From JAEWWD01 sp964440115 (GTDB lineage: Bacteria > Bacillota > Clostridia > Christensenellales > CAG-138): 64,000 nt of DNA. The stretch's first letter is position 1. Each line of letters opens with the position of its first letter. The notes beneath the pieces are model-generated. The model saw only the letters and a list, made by a program, of their open reading frames with translations, was not told the origin of the DNA and ran no database searches. Both the position numbers and the translations under genes were made by a program. Below, piece after piece: positions 8,498 to 16,778 of the stretch. The stretch lies in contig CAYTPV010000012.1 of the NCBI GenBank assembly GCA_964440115.1, positions 39,370 through 103,369 of the forward strand. Reading direction: 5' to 3'.

Positions 8498-8526
8498 ATT
8501 ATAGCACAAACGCATAAAGCTGTCGA
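8498..8526 (-). promoter_or_regulatory. Promoter of the DeoR-type regulator gene
   Basis: On the minus strand TCGACA (8521-8526) and a perfect TATAAT (8498-8503) are 17 bases apart. The start codon follows 46 bases downstream. Confidence 0.7.
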
Positions 8527-8583
8527 GTTCGGCATTTTGACAGTAAAGTAAGCAATATCTAACGGAATACCTGCAAATTTCTA

Positions 8584-8614
8584 TTGACAAAACAGTGTGA
8601 TATGATAGTATAAA
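8584..8614 (+). promoter_or_regulatory. Promoter of the nucleoside import and salvage operon
   Basis: A consensus TTGACA at 8584-8589 is followed by an AT-rich segment with TAGTAT (8606-8611, 16-base spacing) overlapping TATAAA (8609-8614, 19-base spacing). Which hexamer is used is unclear. About 100 bases of AC-rich leader follow before the lipoprotein gene. An operator for the DeoR protein should lie near here, but I could not define a palindrome. Confidence 0.65.
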
Positions 8615-8716
8615 TGTACACATAAATACAGAAAAACCTACAAAACAAAACATAATACTGTGATTTGGACACCCCATTTTTTATGGTGTTGCCAAAAAAT
8701 AAAAAGGAGAACGAAT

Positions 8717-9841
8717 ATGAAGACAAAGCTTGCCCTGTTGCTCAGTGTCCTCATGCTGGCATCCGCATTTGCAGGCTGCGCCGGCACGGCAAAGACAGAA
8801 GCTCCCGCAGCAGCCACCGCTGCCCCCAGTGCAACCGAAGCCCCCAGCGCTCCGGCTGAAGCGACAGCCGCTCCTCAGGAAGCGAAAAGAATAGCCATTA
8901 TCCTCGATCCCGTTGGCGTTAACCCCTTCCTCACGCAGGTTGTTGACGAGTGCGCCAAGATCAAGGCCGAAGGCAAATACCCCATGGATTACACCGTCAT
9001 CGAGTGCGCTGACGACACCGCCTGGTCGGAAAACATCCGCGCAGCTGTGGAAGAGAATTACGACCTGGTGCTGGTTGTTGGCTGGCAGGGCGCAGATCCT
9101 CTCAACGAAGTGGCTACGCAGTTCCCCGATAAAGCGCAGTATGCCATCATCGATACCGAATGCCCCGCGGCAAACGTGAAATCCGTCATATTCAAGCCCG
9201 CTGAAGCCGCTTACCTCATCGGCATCATCGCTGCCAGTGTCAGCGCAGACGCCGGCAAGCCCAACGGCCCCTTCGGCGGCGTGCACGCGAACCCCGGCCA
9301 GGGCAGCTTTGAGTGGCGCTATGGCTACATGGAAGGCGTAAGGTCCGTGAACCCGAGCGTCAAAATGACCGACTTCATATTCAACTATACCAAATCCTAC
9401 ACCGACGCCCCCATCGCCAAGGAACTGGCGCTGCAGCAGGCTGCGCAGGGCTGCGTATTCATCAACGCCGCGTCCGCGGTTGCGGATTACGGCACATTTG
9501 AAGCCGCCAAGGAAAAGGGCTTCTACACCTCCGGTCAGGATGCTGATATGACCAACCCCGATAACCCGAACATCATCACCACCCAGGTGAAGTACACCGG
9601 CGTTGTCGCCCGCATGATCATCGACGAGTTCTTCACTACCGGCATTAAGCCCGGCGTCGTGGCGCTCGGCCTTGCGGATGGCGTTGTAGGCGCGACCTAC
9701 ATCACCGACGATGGCAAGAACCCCCGCAACACCGAAGTTCTCACCGATGCGATCGTAGCCCGCGCCCGCGAAGCGGCGGACAAGATCAAGAGCGGCGAAC
9801 TGAAGATCGAAGTTCCCCTCGAAGAGAGCTATTCCTTCTAA
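8717..9841 (+). CDS. BMP-family nucleoside-binding lipoprotein
   Basis: A 374-residue PnrA/Med-type substrate-binding lipoprotein of a nucleoside ABC importer. The signal peptide ends in a lipobox AFAGC with lipid-modified Cys at residue 21. An Ala/Pro/Thr-rich linker (about 25-55) tethers the mature domain. The BMP domain begins with KRIAIILDPVGVNPF and continues with an EVATQFPDKAQYAIIDTE strand and a QGSFEWRYGYMEGV segment. Family members bind purine nucleosides with high affinity. The genes downstream indicate a purine nucleoside, perhaps 5'-modified, as substrate. The start has AAAAAGGAG about 8 bases upstream. It is the first gene of the operon. Confidence 0.92.
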   Translation: MKTKLALLLSVLMLASAFAGCAGTAKTEAPAAATAAPSATEAPSAPAEATAAPQEAKRIAIILDPVGVNPFLTQVVDECAKIKAEGKYPMDYTVIECADDTAWSENIRAAVEENYDLVLVVGWQGADPLNEVATQFPDKAQYAIIDTECPAANVKSVIFKPAEAAYLIGIIAASVSADAGKPNGPFGGVHANPGQGSFEWRYGYMEGVRSVNPSVKMTDFIFNYTKSYTDAPIAKELALQQAAQGCVFINAASAVADYGTFEAAKEKGFYTSGQDADMTNPDNPNIITTQVKYTGVVARMIIDEFFTTGIKPGVVALGLADGVVGATYITDDGKNPRNTEVLTDAIVARAREAADKIKSGELKIEVPLEESYSF

Positions 9842-9858
9842 CCCAAACGGCATGAATA

Positions 9859-9891
9859 AGTTGCCCCCCATAGCCAATGTGGGGGGCAACT
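9859..9891 (+). terminator. Strong intra-operon hairpin
   Basis: A perfect 12-bp stem, AGTTGCCCCCCA (9859-9870) with 9880-9891, has a nine-base loop and a short TTTA tail. It lies just after the lipoprotein gene. Such hairpins commonly act as partial terminators or 3' mRNA stabilisers that make binding protein more abundant than transporter. Confidence 0.7.
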
Positions 9892-9968
9892 TTATAAAGA
9901 ACACACCTATCTATCAAAATCGTCTTTCCGGAACATCTCAAACAAGCAATTTGAGGGGAACGGTAACA

Positions 9969-11492
9969 ATGCAAGAAAATCAAAACACCATTGTGCTCCG
10001 CATGGAACACATTGTCAAATGCTATGGAAATCTCATCGCGAACGATGATGTAAGCCTCACACTCCACAAAGGCGAAATACTGGCCGTTATCGGCGAAAAC
10101 GGAGCAGGAAAAACCACCCTCATGAAAGTGCTCTACGGTATGGAGCAGGCTGAGGGCGGGCATGTTTACCTGCACGGCGAGGAAATTCACATCAAAAGCC
10201 CTGCGCAGGCAATCGCAAGGGGCATTGGCATGGTGCAGCAGCATTTCATGCTGTTTGATCCGTTTACCGTAGCGGAGAATGTCGTTTACGGCAAGGAACC
10301 CAAAAAAGGACTTTTCTTTGATATTAAAGAAGCAAATCGCGTCACGCGTGAATTATCGGAAAAATACGAGCTGCACTTGAACCCGCAGGCGAAGATCAAG
10401 GGCATGCCGGTTGGCCTCAGGCAGAGAGTGGAAATCGTAAAGGTCCTGTATCAGAACGCGGATATTATTATATTCGATGAACCGACGGCGGTGCTCACAC
10501 CGCAGGAAGTCCACGAGCTTTTGATTACAATGAAAAAGCTTGCGGCCGCCGGGAAGAGCATTATCATCATTACGCATAAGCTCAACGAGGTCATGGAAGT
10601 CGCGGACAGAGCTGTGGTCATGCGCTTAGGCAAGCACATCGCAGACGTCGATATCAAAGACACCAGCATTGAAGAGCTGAGCTTCATGATGGTCGGCCGT
10701 CATCTCGTTGAAAAAGCCATACCGCCCGTTGCGCCCGGCGAAGACGTGCTGCGCATTGAGGATCTGTGCCTCAATGGCGTAGGGGCCGTACCGGTGTTGG
10801 ATCATCTATCTCTTCACGTTCGGGCGGGCGAAATTGTCGGCATCGCCGGCGTATCCGGCAACGGACAGTCCGAACTCGCGCGCTGCATATTCGGCCTGCA
10901 GAAAGTGAACGGCGGCAGCATACTGCTCAACGGCGAACACATTGAAAACCGCAGCGTGCTCAAAGTCCGCAAATGCGGAGCGGCCATGATACCTGAAGAC
11001 CGGTATATCTGGGGGTCCGCCGCAAGCGCAACAATTGCGGAAACGGCCATCATGGCGCATCACACAAAGCCCGAATTCTCAAAGCGCGGTATGCTCAAGA
11101 TCAAAAAAATCAGAACATTTACATCGTGCATGGTGCGTGATTTCTCAGTAAAAACAGACAGCATCCATCTGAAAACAGGATCGCTTTCCGGCGGCAATGC
11201 GCAAAAACTCATTGCGGCACGCGAGATCATGGAAAAAACTTCTTTGCTCATCGCCTGCGAACCCACGCGCGGCGTGGATATCGGCGCAATGGAATTCATC
11301 CACGACCGTCTGGTGGAAAAGCGCGCGAACGGGGACGCCGTGCTGCTCATATCCAGCGAGCTAACTGAAATCATGAAGCTGGCCGACCGCATTTATGTCA
11401 TGTATGCCGGCAAAATCAACGGGGAATTTGAACGCGGCAGTGTCCAGGAAGAAATGCTTGGCCTGCTGATGGTGGGAGGCGAGCAAAAATGA
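9969..11492 (+). CDS. Nucleoside ABC importer ATPase (two fused NBDs)
   Basis: A 507-residue fused ATPase of the BMP/sugar importer type. NBD1 has Walker A GENGAGKTT (near residue 39), a variant signature segment VGLRQRVEI and Walker B IIIFDEPTAVL. NBD2 has the degenerate loop GVSGNGQSE usual in the second domain of this family, a canonical LSGGNAQK signature and LLIACEPTRGVD. The arrangement matches YufO/NupO-like proteins. It would couple ATP hydrolysis to nucleoside uptake through the two permeases that follow. The ATG at 9969 has a GAGGGG site. The gene overlaps the next by four bases (ATGA). Confidence 0.93.
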   Translation: MQENQNTIVLRMEHIVKCYGNLIANDDVSLTLHKGEILAVIGENGAGKTTLMKVLYGMEQAEGGHVYLHGEEIHIKSPAQAIARGIGMVQQHFMLFDPFTVAENVVYGKEPKKGLFFDIKEANRVTRELSEKYELHLNPQAKIKGMPVGLRQRVEIVKVLYQNADIIIFDEPTAVLTPQEVHELLITMKKLAAAGKSIIIITHKLNEVMEVADRAVVMRLGKHIADVDIKDTSIEELSFMMVGRHLVEKAIPPVAPGEDVLRIEDLCLNGVGAVPVLDHLSLHVRAGEIVGIAGVSGNGQSELARCIFGLQKVNGGSILLNGEHIENRSVLKVRKCGAAMIPEDRYIWGSAASATIAETAIMAHHTKPEFSKRGMLKIKKIRTFTSCMVRDFSVKTDSIHLKTGSLSGGNAQKLIAAREIMEKTSLLIACEPTRGVDIGAMEFIHDRLVEKRANGDAVLLISSELTEIMKLADRIYVMYAGKINGEFERGSVQEEMLGLLMVGGEQK

Positions 11493-12607
11493 AGCGGAAC
11501 AAATGGGCAATCCTGATACAGCCTCTCGCACAGCCGGTGATGGCAATATTCTTTGCACTTCTCATAGGCGCGCTTGCCATACTGGTCACGGGCGAAAATC
11601 CGCTGACCGTATACGCGGCAATGGTAAAGGGCGCGTATGGCAGCACCTATTATCTGCTTACAACGCTTACGCGCGCTACGCCCATCATCATCTGCGGTCT
11701 GGGTGCGGCAATCGCCTGGAGCTCCAATTACATGGGCATCGGCGGCGAAGGCCAGATGATCGTGGGCGGTTTTTTCAGCGCCATCATAGCGCTCAATATG
11801 CCCGGCCCCGTCTGGCTTCGCGTTACCTGCGCCGTAGTCGGCGCATTGACAATGGGCGGATTGTATTCTCTCTTATCCGCATGGCTGCTGGATAAATTCA
11901 AGATGTCGCTCGCTATCTCCACACTGATGTTCAACTATGCGGCACAGTTTATCACCATGCACTTTACCGCCAATGTGTTTCTGGATACCACAACGGACGC
12001 GAAAATGACGCAGACGCTCATGCTCGACGACAGCATGCATCTGCCCAAACTCGTGGAAGGCTACAACCTGCACTGGGGCTTTATCATAGCCATCATACTG
12101 GTGGTGTTGATCTGGTTTTTGATGAACCGTACCTCATTCGGATACGAAGCAAGAATGAGCGGGTTCAACGTGGATTTCTGCAATTACGGCGGCGTCAGCA
12201 GCAAAAAGGTCATGTACGGCATGCTTACGTTGAGCGGCGTGATCTGCGCTTTAGCCGGCGTAAGCGAAGTGTTCGGCGTGCAATACCGCTATGTACACAA
12301 TACCTATGTTTCCGCAAGCTACGCCTGGGTCGGCTTGAACGCCGCACTGATTTCGAGCTATAACCCCATAGGCATATTCTTTACCTCCATCATACTGGCG
12401 GGCATACAGACGGGCGGCGCGGCCATCGCGCGCTCCACACATGTGCCGCTCGAGATTTCCTCCATTATACAGGGCTGCATTACGCTGTTCATATCGGCGA
12501 AGATCGTTATTCAGTTCAGGCGCAGGAAAAAGGCAAAGACGGCCGTGCAGGCAGCTGCAGACGGAACACCCGCACAGGGCGACATGGAAGGGGGCGCACA
12601 GGCATGA
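11489..12607 (+). CDS. Nucleoside ABC importer permease, subunit 1
   Basis: 372 residues with about eight to ten hydrophobic helices, for example VMAIFFALLIGALAILVTG near the N-terminus. The GLGAAIAWSSNYMGIGGEGQM segment and the later RMSGFN / GGVSSKKVMYGMLTLSG coupling region are those of BPD_transp_2 permeases of the YufP/NupP type. It ends in a hydrophilic, charged tail of about 35 residues. Start and stop overlap both neighbours by four bases, so translation is coupled along the transporter. Confidence 0.93.
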   Translation: MKRNKWAILIQPLAQPVMAIFFALLIGALAILVTGENPLTVYAAMVKGAYGSTYYLLTTLTRATPIIICGLGAAIAWSSNYMGIGGEGQMIVGGFFSAIIALNMPGPVWLRVTCAVVGALTMGGLYSLLSAWLLDKFKMSLAISTLMFNYAAQFITMHFTANVFLDTTTDAKMTQTLMLDDSMHLPKLVEGYNLHWGFIIAIILVVLIWFLMNRTSFGYEARMSGFNVDFCNYGGVSSKKVMYGMLTLSGVICALAGVSEVFGVQYRYVHNTYVSASYAWVGLNAALISSYNPIGIFFTSIILAGIQTGGAAIARSTHVPLEISSIIQGCITLFISAKIVIQFRRRKKAKTAVQAAADGTPAQGDMEGGAQA

Positions 12608-13521
12608 CGGTAGACGCGAATTATCTTGCGGTTGTGTTTAATTCCACAATACGGATGACCACGCCCATATTGTTTGTCGCGCTTGGTTCGGCGTTGTGCA
12701 ACCGCGTATTCATATTCAACATCGGGTTGGAGGGCATGATGCTCGTCGGTGCGTTTGCGTCGATTGTCGCCAACTTTTATACGCACAGCGTGGTGATGTG
12801 CCTGATCGCTGCCATGCTTGCTTCCATGGCGGTCGCGCTTGTTGCTGGCATATTCATGGTGAAATTTCAGGGTGCCATGCTGGTGGTCGGCGTATCCATC
12901 AACGTGCTGATCAGCGGCCTGACTACATTTTTGATGCAGATCATATTCGGCGGCAAGGGCGCGTACGTGAGTACCGAGCTTGTGAGCCTGCCCAAGATCG
13001 ACGTAAGCTTTTTGAGCAAAGCGCCCATATTGAACACCATGTTCGGCGCGCTGACGTATCTTGACCTGTTTGCGTTCGTCACAGCCGTCATACTCTACTT
13101 CTTCCTGTTCCGGACGGTCACGGGCTTCCGCATGCGCTCGGTCGGCATCAACAAGCCCGCCGCGGAGAGCCTTGGCATCAAGGCAGACCGGCTGCAGATA
13201 TTGACGGTCGTGTTTTCTGGGCTGCTTTCCGGCCTCGGCGGGTGCCTGCTGACGATGGGCGGCGTTACGCTATTTGCCCAAAATATTACAGCGGGCCGCG
13301 GCTTTATCGCGATGGCGGCAGGTACCTTGGGCGCGGCGCACCCCTTGGGAGTCATCATTTCCAGCGCATTCTTCGGCTTTGCGCAGTCCATGGCAAATAT
13401 GCTGCAGAATTCCTCCATCAGCAGCCAGCTGACAATGGCGCTGCCCTATGTGGCCACCGTTGTAGCTCTCGCTATGTACAATGCCGTACTGCTGGGCCGC
13501 ACGCAAAAAGCAAAGAGTTAA
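12604..13521 (+). CDS. Nucleoside ABC importer permease, subunit 2
   Basis: 305 residues, a second BPD_transp_2 permease (YufQ/NupQ-like). Landmarks are the ALCNRVFIFNIGLEGMMLVGA segment and the FRMRSVGINKPAAESLGIK coupling motif. The FIAMAAGTLGAAHPLG segment lies near the C-terminus. With subunit 1 it would form the heterodimeric channel for the BMP lipoprotein. It starts inside the previous stop codon (ATGA) and ends 21 bases before the phosphorylase gene. Confidence 0.93.
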   Translation: MTVDANYLAVVFNSTIRMTTPILFVALGSALCNRVFIFNIGLEGMMLVGAFASIVANFYTHSVVMCLIAAMLASMAVALVAGIFMVKFQGAMLVVGVSINVLISGLTTFLMQIIFGGKGAYVSTELVSLPKIDVSFLSKAPILNTMFGALTYLDLFAFVTAVILYFFLFRTVTGFRMRSVGINKPAAESLGIKADRLQILTVVFSGLLSGLGGCLLTMGGVTLFAQNITAGRGFIAMAAGTLGAAHPLGVIISSAFFGFAQSMANMLQNSSISSQLTMALPYVATVVALAMYNAVLLGRTQKAKS

Positions 13522-13542
13522 TTCCATAAAAGGAGATCAACA

Positions 13543-14364
13543 ATGGCGTTTGATTATGAATTCTACAATACTTCGGCACAATACGTAAAAAGCCGGATCG
13601 ATTTTGAGCCGGAAATCGCAATCGTATTGGGCACCGGCTTAGGCCCCATCGCCCAGCAAATTGAAAATCCGGTTGAGATACCGTACGCGGATATACCGAA
13701 CTTTCTGATTTCTACCGTGCATTCTCACGCAGGCAGGCTCGTGCTGGGAACTCTTGAAGGCAAGAAAGTCGTCTGCATGTCCGGCCGGTTCCACTATTAT
13801 GAAGGATACAGCTTTGAACAGCTGGCCGCACCTGTGCGGCTGTTCCGCCTGCTCGGCGCAAAAAAGACAATACTGACCAACGCCTCGGGCGCGGTCAATG
13901 TTGCGTATCGTCCCGGGGATGTGATGATCATAAAGGATCACATCAACCTCTGGGGCGCAAGCCCGACGCGCGGGCTCAATGCGGAAGAATTCGGCAGCCG
14001 CTTCTTTGACGTAAGCGATCTGTATACAGCTTCCCTGCGCGAAATCGCAAAGGAATGCGCAAAGCGTACATCTTTGACGGTGCACGAAGGCGTCTATCAG
14101 TATTTCTCCGGCCCTCAGTTTGAGACTCCTGCGGAAATACGCGCCGCGCGCATACTCGGCGCGGATGCGGTGGGCATGTCCACCATTACGGAAGCGCTGA
14201 CGGCAGGGCACTGCAAAATGCCGCTGCTGGGGCTTTCGCTCATCACCAACATGGCGGCAGGCGTACTCAGCCAGCCTATTTCGGGTGCTGAAGTGGATGA
14301 AACAGCCAAGCGCGTTTCCCAGCCATTCCAGCTGTACTTCCGCGATATACTCAGCAGGCTGTAA
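13543..14364 (+). CDS. Purine nucleoside phosphorylase (trimeric, PunA type)
   Basis: A 273-residue trimeric purine nucleoside phosphorylase. Signatures are VLGTGLG (phosphate loop), HSHAGRLVLG, SGRFHYYEGY, TNASGAVN, and the GPQFETPAEI base-binding block with its Glu. LGADAVGMSTITEA and SLITNMAAG follow; this last carries the Asn characteristic of 6-oxopurine-preferring enzymes. It would cleave inosine- or guanosine-like nucleosides with phosphate to a base and ribose-1-phosphate. The adjacent deaminase suggests a 5'-modified inosine as the real substrate. A good AAGGAGATC site precedes the ATG. Confidence 0.93.
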   Translation: MAFDYEFYNTSAQYVKSRIDFEPEIAIVLGTGLGPIAQQIENPVEIPYADIPNFLISTVHSHAGRLVLGTLEGKKVVCMSGRFHYYEGYSFEQLAAPVRLFRLLGAKKTILTNASGAVNVAYRPGDVMIIKDHINLWGASPTRGLNAEEFGSRFFDVSDLYTASLREIAKECAKRTSLTVHEGVYQYFSGPQFETPAEIRAARILGADAVGMSTITEALTAGHCKMPLLGLSLITNMAAGVLSQPISGAEVDETAKRVSQPFQLYFRDILSRL

Positions 14365-14377
14365 GAAGGAGAAAACG

Positions 14378-15670
14378 ATGCTATTATCACATGCGGATAT
14401 TCTGCTTCACCAAAACGGCAAGTGGGAAGTACTCAAAAACGGTTATCTCGGCATAGAAGGCGATACCATCGCCTATATCGGTGCACAGAAGCCGCAGGCT
14501 TCCTATGGCGAGGAAAAGGATTTATCCGGCCATATGGTCATGGCCGGTTTCTACAACATGCACACGCATACGCCCATGACGCTGCTGCGCGGGCTGGGCA
14601 GCGGACTGCCGCTGGACCGTTGGCTGCATGAAGCCATGTTCCCCATCGAAGCTAAACTCACAGCACCCGATATCAGCGTGGGCACGCGGCTTGCGATGAT
14701 GGAAATGCTCGCATCCGGCGTAGTCAGCTTCACGGATATGTACGATCAATCCCGCGTGACATTAGACGAGGTCGTACAGGCGGGCATGAAGGCCAATCTC
14801 AACCGTCCCATACTCGGGTTTGATCCGGCGGAAGCGTATGAAAAGAACTTCCGTGTGCAGGAATCGCTTGCGTTCTTCCAAGATTGCAACGGCGCGGGCG
14901 AGGGACGGATCATCGCCGATTTTGCCATACACGCCGAATACACCAGCTACGAAGCGCTCATACGGCCTTATGGAGAGGACTGCAAACGATATGGCGCGCG
15001 CATGCATCTGCATCTTTCGGAAACGCGCAAAGAGCATACGGAATGCAAAGAGCGCTATGGCAAAACGCCCGCGAAATGGTTTTATGACCTTGGCGTATTC
15101 GACAGCCCGACCATCGCAGCGCACTGTGTATGGGTGGAACCGGAAGATATTGCCCTATTGAAGGAAAAAGGTGTTACCTGCGTGCACAACCCTTCGAGCA
15201 ACATGAAGCTGGGCAGCGGTTTTATGCCCATTCAGACGCTCATGGACAACGGAATTAATGTGGCGATAGGCACCGACGGCGCAGCAAGCAACAACAACCA
15301 GAATATGCTTGAGGAAATTCATCTTGCCTCCGTGCTGCACAACGGCTATACCAACGACCCCACCATCGTCAACCCGGATGAGCTGCTGACTATGGCAACC
15401 ATGAACGGCGCAAAGGCGCAGGGCCGTTCGGACAGCGGCGAACTGAAGGTCGGCTATAAAGCGGATATCATCGCCATCGACCTCAATGCCCCGCATATGA
15501 TGCCGGTACACGATCCGCTGGCACTCCTGACCTATTCTGCACAGGCCAGCGACGTAAAAATGACGATGGTCAACGGCATAATACTCTATGAGAACGGCGA
15601 ATTTAAAACGATCGATTTTGAACGTGTCAAATATGACTTGGCAAAATCGATGGACCGTTTATTCAAATAA
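14378..15670 (+). CDS. Amidohydrolase, MTA/SAH/5'-deoxyadenosine deaminase type
   Basis: A 430-residue metal-dependent hydrolase of the TRZ/ATZ/MtaD subgroup. The TIM barrel shows metal ligands HTH (His62, His64), HLSET (His212, Glu215), AHC (His249) and IGTDGAASNNN (Asp300). MTLLRGLGSGLPLDRWL and the flanking beta-sandwich segments match MtaD/DadD deaminases of 5'-methylthioadenosine, S-adenosylhomocysteine and 5'-deoxyadenosine. The reaction gives the inosine analogue plus ammonia. It starts 13 bases after the phosphorylase gene with an AGAAGGAG site. Guanine deaminase or another TRZ/ATZ activity is possible, but the neighbours favour a 5'-modified adenosine. An in-frame extension to 14285 overlaps the phosphorylase and is rejected. 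Confidence 0.88.
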   Translation: MLLSHADILLHQNGKWEVLKNGYLGIEGDTIAYIGAQKPQASYGEEKDLSGHMVMAGFYNMHTHTPMTLLRGLGSGLPLDRWLHEAMFPIEAKLTAPDISVGTRLAMMEMLASGVVSFTDMYDQSRVTLDEVVQAGMKANLNRPILGFDPAEAYEKNFRVQESLAFFQDCNGAGEGRIIADFAIHAEYTSYEALIRPYGEDCKRYGARMHLHLSETRKEHTECKERYGKTPAKWFYDLGVFDSPTIAAHCVWVEPEDIALLKEKGVTCVHNPSSNMKLGSGFMPIQTLMDNGINVAIGTDGAASNNNQNMLEEIHLASVLHNGYTNDPTIVNPDELLTMATMNGAKAQGRSDSGELKVGYKADIIAIDLNAPHMMPVHDPLALLTYSAQASDVKMTMVNGIILYENGEFKTIDFERVKYDLAKSMDRLFK

Positions 15671-15694
15671 GCAAATATTGATGGAGGAAACACG

Positions 15695-16759
15695 ATGAGA
15701 AGGGCGGATGAAGGCCTCGCCTTTATGCTGCAGTACGAAAACGTAGCATGGTATGAAAACGGCAGCGTCCGGATACTGGACAGGCGCATATACCCCACCA
15801 AAGTGGAATTCGTGGTCTGCCGCACGCATGTGGAAGTCACGCAGGCAATCACGGATATGGTAACGCAAAGCGCGGGACCGTACACGGCCGCCGCGATGGG
15901 CATGGCGCTTGCCGCGTATGAATGCCGGGATAAAAACAAGGACGGCCAGATTGAATACCTCAAAAAGGCCGCATATACCATTTCGCATGCCCGGCCCACC
16001 ACAGTGGACAGAATGACCCTGATTACGGCAGGATGCCTGCAGGCAGCACAGGTGGCGCTTGAAGCAGGTGAAAACGTCAGCGACGCGATTGTGAACTATA
16101 CCGTTCGCGCCAACAACGCCCGCTACGATAAAATCGGCGTCATGGCCAAATATCTTGTGGATCTGTTCCCCAACGGCGGCAGGATACTCACGCAGTGCTT
16201 CGGCGAAACCATCGTCGGGCAGATGCTCAAGGAAGCTAAGCTGCGCGGCAACGAGCTGAAAATTTACTGTGCGGAAACCCGCCCGTATTTTCAGGGCGCT
16301 CGCCTGACGGCAAGCGTAGCCAAGGATATGGGATTCGACGTCACCGTCATTACGGACAACATGGCAGCCTACGCCATGCAGCAGGAAAAAATCGACGTGT
16401 TCACTTCCGCAGCGGATGTCATCTGCCAGGATGGGTATGTTGTAAACAAAATCGGCACGTTCCAGATCGCCATCGTGGCCAAGTACATGGGCATCCCCTA
16501 CTTCGCGACCGGCGCGCCGGACAGCGGCCACCCCACCGTCGATACCGTACATATTGAGATGCGTGATCCGGAATTCGTGCTGCAGGCCATGGGCGTACGC
16601 ACGGCCATGCAGGGCGTGAAGGGATATTACCCCTCGTTTGATATCACGCCGCCCCATCTTGTGAGCGGAATCGTAACAGACAGCGGCGTATACGCGCCGT
16701 ATGACCTCAAACGGTATTACGCAAGCGGAAATAAAGGAGAATACAGCGTCGTCGTATAG
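15695..16759 (+). CDS. MtnA-like sugar-1-phosphate isomerase (eIF2B-fold)
   Basis: A 354-residue member of the MtnA / ribose-1,5-bisphosphate isomerase / eIF2B-alpha family. It keeps RPT near residue 100, TQC with the catalytic Cys168, AETRP (193-197), SAAD with the catalytic Asp241, and NKIGT (251-255). MtnA converts 5-methylthioribose-1-phosphate to the ribulose-1-phosphate. Flanking sequence (ILTQCFGET instead of ILTHCNAG, SAADVICQDG instead of GADRI-NGD) is divergent. A related 5-modified ribose-1-phosphate such as 5-deoxyribose-1-phosphate is therefore plausible. It lies 24 bases after the deaminase gene and 19 bases before the aldolase gene. Confidence 0.88.
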   Translation: MRRADEGLAFMLQYENVAWYENGSVRILDRRIYPTKVEFVVCRTHVEVTQAITDMVTQSAGPYTAAAMGMALAAYECRDKNKDGQIEYLKKAAYTISHARPTTVDRMTLITAGCLQAAQVALEAGENVSDAIVNYTVRANNARYDKIGVMAKYLVDLFPNGGRILTQCFGETIVGQMLKEAKLRGNELKIYCAETRPYFQGARLTASVAKDMGFDVTVITDNMAAYAMQQEKIDVFTSAADVICQDGYVVNKIGTFQIAIVAKYMGIPYFATGAPDSGHPTVDTVHIEMRDPEFVLQAMGVRTAMQGVKGYYPSFDITPPHLVSGIVTDSGVYAPYDLKRYYASGNKGEYSVVV

Positions 16760-16778
16760 ACGCTGCAGGAGTGTTTAA

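Noticed and set aside
8681..9904. Long antisense open frame opposite the BMP lipoprotein
   Set aside because: The plus strand carries a clear lipoprotein; the antisense frame is a by-product of GC-rich codon use and has no motif.
15659..16657. Long antisense open frame opposite the MtnA-like gene
   Set aside because: No family signature; the sense strand is a recognisable enzyme with its own ribosome site.
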